Below, one piece after another: positions 34,410 through 45,659 of a stretch of DNA of 64,000 nucleotides (the stretch's first letter is position 1; each line of letters begins with the position of its first letter). A model generated the notes under the pieces. That model made no database searches. It saw nothing but the letters and a program-made list of their open reading frames with translations, and was not told the origin of the DNA. The position numbers and the translations under genes are program-made. The DNA comes from Panicum virgatum (lineage: Eukaryota; Streptophyta; Magnoliopsida; Poales; Poaceae). The DNA lies in NCBI RefSeq assembly GCF_016808335.1, contig NC_053139.1, positions 18,866,782 to 18,930,781 on the forward strand. The letters run 5' to 3'.

Positions 34410-35059
34410 TTTATGTTGGGCATTGTTGCGGATTTTGAAACTGCAACATGCTTTGGCATTTTTCTTTAAACCATGTATATTATAGCCGAGTTCACGTATC
34501 TGGATCTGTGAATTGTCCTCGCCAATTTCCCTTTTCAGGTGAGCTGGATCTTCTTAAATGACAATAGTCTGCGTTAGCGAAGATGAAGACATGGAGCCCT
34601 ACTTATGGCAAATCATATAATAAAGTCAAGAAGCATGCCCGTATGTCTCATCAGAACTCATGGTAATGCTAGTAATGAAACAGACCAGAGCATATGTACT
34701 TCAATATGAGTCACACCATGTCTGGTATTTTGGTTGATGGCCAATGCGTTCTCTTCCCTTTAGATTTAGGGTGTGTTTGATCCAAAAGGCTTTACTTTAT
34801 TTTACTTATTTTTTGGCCAAATAGTAGGATTAAATATAAACTAATTGTTGATCTAGCCTATTAGCCTTTGATTAGCTCTCATTAGCCCATATTTAGCCCT
34901 GTTATCATATCTAATCTAGGGTTAAATTTAAGCATTTTTTTAGCACACATCCAAACCTGTTTGGTAGGGCTTTTATCGGCTTCAGCTTCACCTATTTCGT
35001 GCAAATTGAGGCATAGCATGAAACCGTTTTGTAAGTCGAGGTAAAAATAAATAGAAGTC
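34410..35059. other. Intergenic, with a possible MITE
   Basis: No gene. From about 34786 the sequence GGGTGTGTTTGATCC begins an AT-rich stretch that ends near CACATCCAAACC (34945-34956). This resembles a decayed hAT-type MITE; the target duplication is unclear. Confidence 0.35.
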
Positions 35060-35462
35060 GGATGAAGTTAATTTTTTTTAGCTTCACCGCCCTTGGCTTC
35101 ACTTGTGAAGCCGTTTTGGGAGAACCCTTTTGGGGTTCATATACGAATGAAGCCACTATTATCTATGAACACGTCAAGTGCATGACAATTCCCCTTCATC
35201 CGACTGTGTACTGCACAGCCCAGCCATTCAGCCGTTCGGCTGGAGCTGCAGCCAAGCAGCGGCTTTTTAGAGCTGCAGCTGTAGCAGTCATATGTAGTGC
35301 TGCAGAAGCTTGTAGATGGCTGCAGCAGGTCCTGTAGCTTCTGCAACAGCTGTAACCGCAGCCGTAACAATGTGTACCGATGGCCATGCGTGGTGGCCGC
35401 GCGCACTAGCCAAAACCGGGACACAGAGAGCATGCACGAGTTTTAAAGCATGCCCAAAACAC
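35060..35462 (+). repeat. Dispersed duplication, copy 1
   Basis: Shares with 37217-37562 long blocks such as ACGAATGAAGCCACTATTAT, GTCAAGTGCATGACAATTCC, AGAGCTGCAGCTGTAGCAGT and GGGACACAGAGAGCATGCAC. It differs by several indels. The copies are in direct orientation, about 2.1 kb apart. Confidence 0.85.
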
Positions 35463-36065
35463 AGGGTGTGATTGGTTGGGTGCACCATAGGCTAGCTAGG
35501 CTTCCAAATTGCAGCCATGTTTGTTTGGTTGGGTGTTTTGGCCCCTTAGCCAGGCTTTGGTCCGGTACGGCCTGCACTATGGAAAATGTATCTGTGTGCT
35601 GAATTTATTCTGATTGGAAATATTTACTTTCTTATATAGTAGGATAGGAAAAATGTTGTTGCATGTCATTGTTGGCGTTATATCTTTTTTATTTTACTTG
35701 AAGTTTCTTATACTATTCCCACGTTTTTCCTATTGACTAAATGTTCTTCAGGCTCCTGGATAGAGCCAACTGGATAGTCAACTGTTCATAGATGATCTAG
35801 ATGTAATCTTTATCGGAAAATGTGGCAGGGGAAATGTGCAACTAATCCTCCACAAATTTTGCTCCAGCGTTTGGCCGGCGATTTTCATTCTGCAGCTAGG
35901 TACGACCTAGCTGAAACAAGACAAGCAAGGCCCAGATTACTTATGATTGAGCTAGTCATGCCCAAGAGATATTGATTCCCTAGACTAAAGACCACGTGAC
36001 ATTAAATTCAAGCAGATTCAATAATAATGAAGCCAGACTATCAGCAGATATTTGTGGTCATGTTC
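35463..36065. other. Intergenic
   Basis: No gene or RNA is recognised. A GGGTGTGATTGGTTGGGTGC start at about 35464 could be a MITE edge. Confidence 0.3.
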
Positions 36066-36072
36066 TATAAAT
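36066..36072 (+). promoter_or_regulatory. Putative TATA box of the small secreted peptide gene
   Basis: TATAAAT lies 43 bp before the ATG at 36115, a spacing compatible with a short leader. Confidence 0.4.
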
Positions 36073-36114
36073 GGCGGTCCGAACTATCGGATCAAGAAGA
36101 TTTAAGCATGCAGT

Positions 36115-36458
36115 ATGGGGATCAGGGCTATCCTTCCACTGGCACCGATCATGCTCATTGCCGGGCAGCTCGCGGCGGGAGCAATCACCCTAGATGAGCG
36201 TCTGGGCATGCCGCCGCACGGCAATTGCCACAGGGACCAACAAAGACAATCACACTTCCCATTCATGGTAATTCTGTGCTCAGTATTCTTGCATCGCCCT
36301 TGCATACATACCATCCTCCTTTTCCACTCCAACAGGCTCTTGATGCACACCGGCCGTCGTCCTTTTCAGGTGACCATAAAGGCAGTGCTGCAGATGTGGA
36401 AGAAGACAAGGGCTTCGCGGCTATTTTCATGCACCACCCTTCCACCTTGCCACCGTAA
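36115..36458 (+). CDS. Candidate small secreted peptide (two exons)
   Basis: Exon 1 (36115-36267, 51 codons) begins MGIRAILPLAPIMLIAGQLA, a textbook signal peptide with a likely cleavage after Ala-Gly-Ala. It is followed by a polar segment with ERLGMPPHGNC. It ends at ATG|GTAATT. A pyrimidine-rich stretch ending CCAACAG leads to exon 2 at 36339 in phase 0, which encodes about 40 residues (ALDAHRPSSFSGDHKGSAAD to STLPP) and ends at TAA near 36458. The product would be about 91 residues with a short acidic spacer, the architecture of plant peptide-hormone precursors. I do not recognise the family. A second possible acceptor (TTTTCAG near 36369) would change the C-terminus. There is a TATA box upstream. 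The call rests on structure alone. Confidence 0.42.
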
Positions 36459-36539
36459 GGCATGCTGAGGAAGTGAGGAAGAAGACTGAGGCTTCATCCC
36501 TGATGCCATTTTTGTCCTCAAGTTTTAGCATGCAGTAAT

Positions 36540-36700
36540 TATTAGGAAAAAGTCTATTTTTGACCATCCAATTCTGGCCTCAGTTTGGTTTTGGCCATCG
36601 AATTCCAAAACCGGATATCTTTGGCCATTCAACTATCAAAACCGTTCAAATTTGACCATCGGACTGTTTTGGTGGGTGGTTTTAATTTTTTCTATTTACA
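36540..36700. repeat. Possible single MULE-type terminal repeat
   Basis: Alternating phrases such as TTTTTGACCATCCAATTCTG, TTTGGCCATCGAATTCC and TTTGACCATCGGACTG resemble the repetitive TIRs of non-autonomous Mutator-like elements. No inverted partner was found nearby, so the element is incomplete or misread. Confidence 0.35.
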
Positions 36701-37216
36701 ATTAAATATTTAGATCTTAAAATGATTATTACTTTTTGCCTGTACCTCCGATTTAGGCCATTCTTGCGGTCACGCATTTGTAACGGTGAGCTTTATCTTT
36801 TAAAATATTCTTCATACTATTTTATCACTATTTGTTGTATTATTCTTATATTGTTGTGTAATCCAGTTTGCTGAATAATCACATCATTGTTGTCTACCCA
36901 TGTGTCTAGGCTATCGTTGTACTGAATGCAAAATCTAGTGCCTACAGCTGTATATCCAACTATAATAATATCATGTTGGGTAATCTGTTGGTCCACGAGA
37001 TCTTGTCAAGTAAATAAACGCCCTGTCAACCATAGTTTGCATATGAGTTCCAATCCTACATACTTCAGATTCTCAAGGGTCTTGCGCTTGTAAACTCAAC
37101 GACCATTGCAGGACAAGCCTACGTAACCAGTCGGACAATATCTGCCATTGCTGCTGGACCTTCCGTTATCTCTACTGCTAATAATAAAACTAATTGGGAT
37201 GGAATCAGGTTTTTTT
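36701..37216. other. Intergenic
   Basis: AT-rich; nothing recognised. Confidence 0.3.
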
Positions 37217-37562
37217 TAAAAGGTGAAGCCGTTTGGGGCTCGTATACGAATGAAGCCACTATTATCTATGAACACGTCAAGTGCATGACAATTCCCCTCC
37301 TTTAATTGGGCAACAAACAGATAGCAATAATGCCCATATACGATATGATTTACTAATCCTGTGTATTGCACAGCCCAGCCAAGCAGCCGTTTTTTAGAGC
37401 TGCAGCTGTAGCAGTCATATGTAGTGCCGCAGAAGCATGTAGATGGCTGCAGCAGGTCCTGTAGCTGCAGCAGCCAGCCACAACAATCTGTACCGACGGC
37501 GCGCACTGGTCAAAACCGGGACACAGAGAGCATGCACGAGTTTTAAAGCGTGCCCAAAACAC
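37217..37562 (+). repeat. Dispersed duplication, copy 2
   Basis: Direct-orientation partner of 35060-35462. It carries an extra block of about 50 bp after GACAATTCCCCTCC and lacks other parts of copy 1. Confidence 0.85.
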
Positions 37563-38818
37563 ATATAGGCTCGGTTGAGACTAATCCAACACCACTGTCG
37601 GTGAGGTTGTACTAACATCTTCCCAGCTAAACAGAAGTCACGGCAAGACTGACCAGAGCGAGAGAAACAAGGATGACAACATGGCACTCTCAACACTGGA
37701 CCAGAGCGTGCAGACTGAGGAAAAACATGTTTAAACATGATAAAATTTTAGCAACTTTTTTGTAGTATTTAAACAGTGACCAACACAGACACAAACAAGG
37801 CTAAATACTGGTCCAAGGTCTAAAGCTATGTTTAGACTAAACCCTAGAGGAGAAACATCACACCTTTGTCTCGCAGTTTTTAACAGAAATCAATTGCCAA
37901 AATGGCAATGTCATTAGTCAAATTGAGTTGCAAAGGCTGAAAAGAACATCTAATTCACTTTTTGAGCTTTTAAATACACTAGCAAGCAGCACCTATATTC
38001 ACTAATCAAAGTTGCATTTTGATCTACAAAGTTTGCACTTTAATTTTATGCAAGCCTTAGATACAAGTTATATATTATTTTTGTTTTATAAAAATAGAGT
38101 TTCCACCCTAATCAATATAAAACAAGTGAGTGGTGAAGAGTGGAGGCGGTATCAAGGCTTTTGTGATTGTTAGTATCTAAAAACCAGTATTGGTCGTCAC
38201 CAATACCATCCTAGGTAAGATAGATATACCAAAATTATCATCAGTAACTCAAAAAGCACATCTTTATTTTGTAAAATAGAAAACTCCTAAAAACAGAAGA
38301 GGTCCACAGCAGCCTTGATATTCTACAAAGTCAGATAACGAGTGTCTATGACCACTGAAAATCAAGGGATAGCCAGCTTCCTAATTTACAAAGTCAGATC
38401 GCACACATATGTTGTTTGAAGCCTACTTTTTGATATACAAATTCTAAAATACTGGAACACAACTTCTAAGAGCACATTTCTACATTGATAGAATGGTATT
38501 TAGTGTATGTCAGATATGATACTAATGATACACATTTCTCCATAAGTTTATAAGATGCATCTACACTCCATATATAGTATATTTTTCATTTCGATAAAGA
38601 CAACATGCCAATAATAGAAACAAAACCATGGTTTATACAGAGGCAACAAATAAGGTAAAACAGAAATATTGATTCCCAATCCCATGAAGCAAACATGCTA
38701 CTTAATCACACTACTACCATTGACACTGAGACAGTTGAGTGAAATGCACCCAGGATACCAGACTTACAGTCAGATAGTGTTAGACTTCATGGTCCTATTA
38801 GTCCGGCAGGTTATTTAT
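37563..38818. other. Intergenic, no gene seen
   Basis: AT-rich spacer without credible ORFs, RNA genes or clear repeats. Its last 8 bases (38811-38818) are the left target duplication of the MITE that follows. Confidence 0.4.
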
Positions 38819-38981
38819 GGCCTGTTTGGATGGACTAGGACTAACAACTATCCCTATTATGTATGTGGAGTAATGGACTAACAACTAGTATATGACTAGT
38901 GGACTAAAAATTAGTCTGCATGTTTGGATCTTTAGAGACAACTTGTCAATTAGTTGTTATTCCTAGGGATCAAACAGGACC
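38819..38981. mobile_element. hAT-type MITE (163 bp)
   Basis: Termini GGCCTGTTTGGATG (left) and GATCAAACAGGACC (right) are inverted repeats with a few mismatches. Eight-base flanks TTATTTAT and TTATTCAT fit a hAT duplication with one change. The interior contains repeated ACTAGT/GACTAACAACTA words. Confidence 0.78.
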
Positions 38982-38989
38982 TTATTCAT

Positions 38990-39660
38990 ATGCTAAAATC
39001 TGCATGCAAGCACTAATTTTACTCACAACACAATTCAGTAGCTCAAAGCTTTATATTTAAAAAGGCTTACTGAAAGAAAGAAAGTCAAGAACAGCAAATG
39101 GGGTATGCCAGGAGCAGCACAGATGGGAAAAATATACAGATTGAAATTGTGTGCTAAACACGAGTACACAAATAGGGATCGGAAAAGGCCTAATGAAAAA
39201 ATCAAAGTAGAGAAGTTTAAACTGGGAGTTGCTTATCTAAATCTCGGTGCAGCATCAATTGATTACAGATTACTCATCGTATTGTTGCTGCTTATTGGAT
39301 ACTTCGCGACCTACCCAGACTTTGCACAGCTAAGAAATACAAAATCAAAATTGTGTGCTTACACAGAGAGGCAGACATATCAGCCTACTGAAATCCCTAT
39401 GCAGCATCACTTGATTACCACAGAGAAACTTGCAAGTTATTACAAATAAAAGACACAAGGTTAAAAAGGCATGACATAACCAAAATAAAGTGTGTGCATG
39501 ACTAATGTGAAAAGAGAAAATAAATACCAGACTCAAGGTATAGTTTCAGGTTATTACTATTCTGCAGCGCTCTTATTACTAGACAGTTCAGGATCATCAG
39601 GAGTGACTCCATCCTGATTAGATGAAACAGCTTGCCAGCACAGACTAATACCGTTGTTTC
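38990..39660 (-). other. Downstream region of the F-box gene
   Basis: Likely 3' untranslated sequence of the F-box gene plus spacer. It contains an internal degenerate direct repeat: AAATTGTGTGCT and GCAGCATCAATTGATTAC near 39145 and 39250 recur near 39348 and 39400. The 114-codon plus-strand frame across it is not credible as a gene. Confidence 0.4.
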
Positions 39661-40857
39661 TCAACGTGACTCAGAATTATCATCACGAAGCACCGCCACA
39701 GTTGACAAGCCATCGAACAATGGTTTTTCATCCATACCACCAGTATTACCTTGCATCAAGAAGATGTCATGGCGGACAAGGCTCTCTTTCAACCTATGCC
39801 TGGTAAGCCTCAGATAAACACTCCATTCATACCGTGCCAACAATCTGCCATTGGCACCAGAAATGTGATGCAGATATTGCCAGAGGATGCCTGATTCCCC
39901 TCTGTCAGAACGGACGAGCACATCTCCTTCTGGGTCCAGTACCGGCAGCAGAGAGAAAAATGGCACGTCCAATTTGATCCGGCTATTCAACGACCAGAAC
40001 CAGCTCTGGTGATCCTTTAGCACCCAAAGATCAGTCGAGCTGCCGCGGTAGTGGTGCAATCCAAGAGCGCCGCTGTTCATCTCAAACAGCTCAAGAAAGG
40101 GGCCATCAACAGGCGACAGCAAATGCTGGAAGGACTCGGACATGGTGTCGAACACCAGCATGTTGTTGACCTTGCCCTCGTCGTTGCCGCTGGGCAGCTT
40201 CAACGGGTGCCAGTAGATCCTGCCGTCTGCCAGGACAGGCGGGTCAAGGAAATCCATCGCCACCGCCATCGCCAGATCCCCGGACGCCCACGGCCCGGGA
40301 GGCTCTCCGACGCACCTGAGCTCGCCGGACCCGACGGTGTGCACGTGGTACACGGCGTGGCCGTCCTCGGCCCTCTTGAAGCAGCACAGCACTCGGTGCG
40401 ACCCGGATGGGCGGTGAGGGTAGAGCGCGGAGATGCAGGCGGCGCCGTGGAGCAGCGTGAGGGGCGCGCGCTGGCGGGTCGCCGGGTTGCAGATCTCGAG
40501 GCCGCCGTAGGCATAGAGGATGATGAGGCCGTCGCAGGAAGCGAGCACGTGGATGTCGTCATCGGAGGCAGCGGCCCGGCCGACAGGATGCCGCTCGCCG
40601 GTGCGGTGGTCCAGGGCGTCGATCCTTCTCTCGTGCGTGTCCGCGTCCCAGGTGGTGAGGAGCGGGAGCGAGGGCTGGCGACGGTGGTGGGCGAGGAGGA
40701 ATTTGGCGTCGAAGGTGAGCCGGCGGCGCCAGGAGCGGCAGACGGCGCGGCACCGGAGGAGGGGCATCACTGGCAGACGCGTCAGGATCTCAGAGATCAC
40801 GAGATCCTCGGGGAGCGGGGGGCCGCCGCCGGCCGCTTCTGCCATGAGAGTAGTCAC
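39661..40857 (-). CDS. F-box protein, intact single exon
   Basis: A 398-residue intact frame. The N-terminal F-box (residues about 14-58, LPEDLVISEILTRLPVMPLL then CRAVCRSWRRRL) should bind SKP1 in an SCF ubiquitin ligase. The rest is a plant F-box-associated/interaction-type region: LASCDGLIILY, GGLEICNPATRQ, and weak beta-propeller-like repeats including the WHPLKLPSGN region. These are typical of the large, fast-evolving grass F-box family, where target proteins are unknown. The ATG at 40857 gives MTTLMAEAAGGG; the second Met (40845) is equally plausible as start. Codon use is GC-rich in the first half and relaxes toward the C-terminus, a normal grass gradient. The long plus-strand frame opposite is an antisense shadow. 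Confidence 0.92.
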   Translation of the reverse strand: MTTLMAEAAGGGPPLPEDLVISEILTRLPVMPLLRCRAVCRSWRRRLTFDAKFLLAHHRRQPSLPLLTTWDADTHERRIDALDHRTGERHPVGRAAASDDDIHVLASCDGLIILYAYGGLEICNPATRQRAPLTLLHGAACISALYPHRPSGSHRVLCCFKRAEDGHAVYHVHTVGSGELRCVGEPPGPWASGDLAMAVAMDFLDPPVLADGRIYWHPLKLPSGNDEGKVNNMLVFDTMSESFQHLLSPVDGPFLELFEMNSGALGLHHYRGSSTDLWVLKDHQSWFWSLNSRIKLDVPFFSLLPVLDPEGDVLVRSDRGESGILWQYLHHISGANGRLLARYEWSVYLRLTRHRLKESLVRHDIFLMQGNTGGMDEKPLFDGLSTVAVLRDDNSESR

Positions 40858-41055
40858 GATTGGATCTGGCTGGGGAAACGGATTTCTTCTGCTCGCGCTC
40901 AGGTAGCACGCCGCCGAGCTCCGGGCCGCTCGCGCGCCGGCTGCCGCGGCCTCGCTCGCCCGCGCCGCGCTTTCTCGCGCCGTCCGCCCCTTTGTTCTCC
41001 GATTTTGGAAGGAAAAAGCGAGTCGCTCGGTTTCGAACGTTGCCCGCGTTGGAAG

Positions 41056-41099
<44 letters not shown>

Positions 41100-41292
41100 T
41101 TCAAAGAAGTAAATTATAGAGTGGCATAAAATAAAGTAAATTAATTGGTGGATCCGCACCAAGGGAGATGAGTGGGATAATTGCCTTTCCGAATCTTTTT
41201 ATTTGATCAAAGGTACAATAGTAAATCCATAATTGTGTGAATAACATTTCGAATAGTATAATTTAGAATTGAATAGTGCATCTAATATAGTT
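40858..41292 (-). promoter_or_regulatory. Upstream region of the F-box gene
   Basis: GC-rich leader to about 41056, then a 42-base G run (listed separately), then AT-rich spacer. It ends in AATATAGTT (41284-41292), the left target duplication of the adjoining MULE. Confidence 0.4.
41057..41098. repeat. 42-base poly-G homopolymer
   Basis: An uninterrupted run of 42 G bases 200 bp upstream of the F-box start. It is either a true G-quadruplex-prone tract or an assembly/base-calling artefact. Confidence 0.95.
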
Positions 41293-42153
41293 GGGACAAT
41301 TGCATAACTGCCCTTATTTTGAGATGTAACTGCACGTTTGCCCTTACTTTTTAAACTTTGCATGTTTGCCCCAGGTTTTCGAAATCGAAGACGCCGTCTG
41401 CCCCTGTTTCTTAACACCGTGAGTAGGACTTCAATAATACTCTCAAAAAAAATCGCAAAAAAAGAAAAAAGCGGAAAAGACTATACTACCCTTTATCCAA
41501 AAGACAAACTCCTCCCCTCCCACAACCGTAGATGCTCTTCTGTTTCCCGTGACCTGCAAGCGGAGGTAGGGTTTGGAGCGGTCGGCCGGCGGCCGGCGGC
41601 CGGGTGCGGGGACGCGGGTGGCGGGCCTCAGATCCGGGCGGCCCCAGCAGGTGCGAGGACGCGGCGCGCGGGTACCGGCGTCGAGCGGCTCCAGCGGCGG
41701 GCGGCTGCGGGGACGCGGCGAGCGAGCGGCGACCGGCGCGGCTGCAAGCGGGCGGGCACCGACCCGGCTCGGGGACGCGGCGACCGGTGCGGCTGCAGGC
41801 GGGCAGGACCGACGCGGCTCGGGGACGCGGCGAGCGGGGATCGGCGCGGCTCGGGCTGCTCGGCGCTGCCGCGGCAGGCAGCCCGCGCGGCTGGCAGGCG
41901 TGAGCCGCGGGCGACTGCGGGGGCCGGCGCGGCGACTGGCTGGCGATGGGTGACGGGCGCTGCGTGCCTGCGAGCCAACCAGGAGACCGACGCGATGACC
42001 CGGCGACGATGGAACAGCTTGGGTAAGTTTCTTCAACTTCATCCTTTCTGCAGTGGACAAATTAGGTTGTTTGATTAGATCTTTAGAATGAACTAGCTTA
42101 TAGAATAAGCTCTGGTTTGTAGGACAAATGACAATCACATAAAACTTGTTGTT

Positions 42154-45097
42154 ATGGTTCGGGCACATTGGAGCTTGCTGGATGGGGGACCAAAGACATA
42201 TAGAAAGAGGGAAACATTGACTACAACTGTTGACCGCCATGACTATAGCTTGCTAAAGTTGGTAGATTTCATTGGTGAAAACTTTGTATGGGGTTCAAAG
42301 CAATACATTTCTTTGTGGCGGGCAGTGGAGGATGATTGTATTGAGATTACATCTGATGAACTGCTGTCCGAGTGGTTTGAGCTCAACAAAGACAAGGGGG
42401 AAGTCCATATTGTTGGTCAAATCAATGACTTTGAAGGGCCATTGCAGTTCTCACCGACCAAGCGCAGGCTTCACCCTAGTGTTCGGAACCTTTCGAGTAC
42501 TTCACCTATTGATTTGGATCCTTTCATAGATCCAACACAGTCTAGTCAGTATACAAATGAGCTTACCAAAGTGCACATGAAAGTCACAAATGATGTATTG
42601 AGTGATAGCAGCTATGACTCTGAATTGGCTGCATCTTCTAACTCTGAATTAGATGAATTTTCTGACTCTGAGTACTCTAACCCTGAGTATGAGCCTGATC
42701 TTGAGATAGTTGATGAAGATGACAATGATGATGTTCCTGATTGTTCTTATGATGTTAATGCTCCATGTGTTGATATTGGTTGTGTGTTTCGTGATGTGAA
42801 TCAGTGCAAATCGGCGTTGACCCAACATGCAATCTTGAATGATTATGCTTTCTGTACTGTGAAGAAAGATAATGAGCGATATCGAGCTAAGTGTATGAGA
42901 GCTGATCAAGGCTGCAAGTGGACCTTTTTTTGCCTCTACTAGCAAGAAATGTGTTGGATGCAAGGTATAGCAGTTCCTTTTTTTGTTGGGCTGGTTTTCC
43001 ATAAATTGTGATATTTTGTTACATTGTCATCTTAATTAGATGCTTATTTCCCTTGCAGGTTAAGACAAACGGTCCGAAGCACACATGCAGTTCGGTGAAT
43101 CAGTGTGGTGACACAATGGCATCAAATAATTGGGTTGCTGAAAGGGTGGTTGAATTCTTGAAGGAGGACTCAACTTTGGGACCTACGGAGTTACAACGTA
43201 AGCTAAAGAACAAGTACGCACTAAAAGTTCCTTACAGCAAGGTTTTCAGGGGTAAGGAAAAGGCTCTAGAGATGATATTTGGTAAATGGGATGACAGTTA
43301 TGACTTGCTGCCCACATATAGAGCTGAGCTACTCAAATCAGCTCCAGGAAGCATTGTTGAGCTGGATACTGAAAATCATCAAGGGGATGTCTATTTTAGG
43401 AGATTCTTTGTGGCCCTCAAACCATGCATTGATGGTTTTCTACATGGATGCAGGCCCTACATTGCTATAGATGCTACCCACCTGACAGGAAGATCAAGGG
43501 GTCAGTTGGCAGCTGCTGTTTCTGTAGATGGAAATAATTGCCTTTTTCCGGTTTCCTATGGTGTAATTGAAACCGAGTCCACAGAGAGATGGACATGGTT
43601 TATCCAGAACTTAAAGGCGGCTATTGGTACACCAACAAGTTTGGCTGTCAGCACAGATGCATGCAAAGGACTAGGTGAGGCTGTGAAGGATGTGTATCCT
43701 GGTGTCGAACATAGAGAATGTATGAGGCATTTGTGGAAGAATTTCAAGAAGCATTATTCTGGTGATTTGTTCAATTATAACATGTGGCCGGCTGCCAAGA
43801 CTTGCACTATTGAGAAGTTCAATTGGCACATGGGGCAAATACAGGAAAGGTTCCCTCAAGCAATTGCTTACTTGGATGAGAACCATCCATACTTGTGGAG
43901 TAGAAGCAAATTTTCTGAGCAATGCAAGGTAAACTATATCAATAATAACCTCTCTGAGTCTTTCAACAACTGGGTGAGAAAATGTAAAGACTTGCAGATT
44001 CTAGAGATGCATGATGTTATAAGGCAGATGATCATAACTACATTTGAAGAGAGGAGAAAAATTGCTATGTCAATGGAGGGCAGCATAATCCCTAATATAA
44101 CAAAGGCTCTAATTGCTCAAAGCAAAGATATCAAGGACCATGATGTTTTAAGATGTGGCAATAAAACAGCTGAAGTTACTGCACCTACATCATCAGGATC
44201 ATCTTACAGGTATGCAGTTAATTTGGAGCTCAAGACATGCAGTTGTAGGTTGTGGCAAGTGAGTGGAAAGCCATGTAAACATGCTTTAGCATTCATAGCG
44301 AAACTTAGTAGAGAGGTGCAAATGGATGACTTCGTCAATAATTATTTCTCTGTTGAGAAGCTGAGAAAGACATATTCAGGTGTGTTTAATCCAATGACAT
44401 CAAAGCATTTCTGGCCACGTGTTGATCTTGGATACAAAATAAAGAAGCCTATATTGAGAAGAAAGCCTGGCAGGCCAAGGAAAACTAGGATTAAGGCATC
44501 AGATGAACCTGGTGCTAGAAAATGAAAGAGGTGATCCGAATGCCATGAACTAGGCCATACAGCAAAAAAATGCCAAGGGGGGCTGACTGCTAAGGAGAAA
44601 AAGATGAAAGCATCTCATGAGAATGCATCTGAGGTGGAGAGCAATGACCCTCCTACATCTTCCACAAGGGGAAGGGGTACATGTAGCCGATCATCAACTA
44701 CTGGGTCATCCAAGTATGTTATCCATGTGTACTTTTTTCTATTTCTTATGCTTTGAACATACCTGATGATGCATTTTTTCTATCTCAAAACAAGTGATGA
44801 TTCAAGTAATATTGGAGGAGGATCACGAACTGGGAGAGGGAGAGGTACAAGTTCATCACCTACTGAAACAACCAAGTAGGTCACTTTTTCACTTTTTCAG
44901 TATACTTTGAACAGGTTTCATCACCTACTGAAACCTCCATTTTTTTTTGAAGTGATGGTGCCACTCATGTTAGAGGAGGAAGACCATCAACTAGGAGGGT
45001 AAGGGGTAGAGGCAGAGGAAGACCACCAACTGGGAGGGGGAGGGGTAGAGGTAGAGGTAGAGGTGCTTCAAGGCTTGCTACTTTGCTTAATGTGTAG
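42154..45097 (+). pseudogene. MURA-type MULE transposase gene, lightly damaged
   Basis: Exons by splice signals: 42154-42964, 43059-44713, 44795-44875 and 44953-45097. The N-terminal region (acidic, Ser/Asp-rich) precedes the Mutator DNA-binding zinc-finger region (DIGCVFRDVNQCKSAL to AKCMRADQGCKWTFF). The MULE catalytic domain follows: [20 protein letters not shown] with the first Asp, [13 protein letters not shown] with the second, and downstream [10 protein letters not shown] and [19 protein letters not shown] zinc finger is present ([17 protein letters not shown]). The last exons encode a GRGRGRG AT-hook-like tail ending at TAG 45095-45097. Damage: an extra T in a T7 run near 42927 shifts exon 1, and two TGA codons (near 44523 and 44535) sit where a CCHC knuckle starts, removing its first Cys. 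Otherwise intact, so inactivation is recent. Confidence 0.88.
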
Positions 45098-45384
45098 AAA
45101 TGACCACTGCTTGGGATATGTAATAACTAGTCACTGATTTGTTGTGCATGTATGCCCTGGACATGTTCTTGGCATGTGCTGCCTTTATTTTGGTATGCTT
45201 AGTTGTGATCGAGACATGAGAAACTTAATGTGGTTACTGTCAACTCTTGCATTATGATGCAAATATTATGCTTATATATTATCTGGATCTCTCTTCATGT
45301 ATTGTCTGCAAAGTTAAAAAAATATTATGCTTATATATTGTCTGCAAATATTATGATTATATATTATCTGCAAAGTTAAAAAAA

Positions 45385-45650
45385 ATATGGGCAAACGTGT
45401 AGTTACAGCTTAGAAGATTTTAACAAGGGCAAACGTGTAGTTACAGCTCAAAATAAGGGCAATTATGCAATTGACATGTAGGGCATTTCTGTCTTTTCAG
45501 CTTGTACTTAACACCGTTAGCTCTCCTTCACGGAACAGGGGCAACTGGAGCCTTTAGGTTCAAAAAACAGGGGCAAACATGCAAAGTTAAAAAAAATAGG
45601 GGCAAACGTGCAGTTACAGCTCAAAATAAGGGCAGTTTTGCAATTGACCC
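45385..45650. repeat. Nested extra TIR copies at the MULE right end
   Basis: GGGCAAACGTGTAGTTACAGC appears twice at 45389 and 45427, followed by AAAATAAGGGCAATTATGCA ATTGAC (ending near 45477). A third, terminal copy ends at 45650. The internal copies are in the same orientation as the true terminus. Confidence 0.8.
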
Positions 45651-45659
45651 TATATAGTT

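Larger units (their letters stand above)
41293..45650 (+). mobile_element. MuDR-type MULE, full length
   Basis: 4358 bp. Terminal sequences GGGACAATTGCATAACTGCC (left) and GGGTCAATTGCAAAACTGCC (right, inverse) continue with good matching through CTTATTTTGAG, TGTAACTGCACGTTTGCCC and AACTTTGCATGTTTGCCCC to TTAACACCGT. Flanks AATATAGTT and TATATAGTT are the 9-bp Mutator-type duplication with one change. The interior has a GC-rich block (41560-42000, containing GGCTCGGGGACGCGGCGA direct repeats) and a multi-exon transposase gene. The right terminal region carries extra TIR-like copies at 45385-45490. Confidence 0.93.

Noticed and set aside
39105..39449. A 114-codon plus-strand ORF
   Set aside because: It contains an internal degenerate duplication, has no recognisable domain and sits in the 3' region of the F-box gene.
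40051..41112. A 353-codon plus-strand ORF
   Set aside because: Antisense to an intact F-box gene and running into the poly-G tract.
41338..42078. A 246-codon ORF at the start of the MULE
   Set aside because: It runs through the TIR and the GC-rich repeated leader without similarity to any transposase segment.
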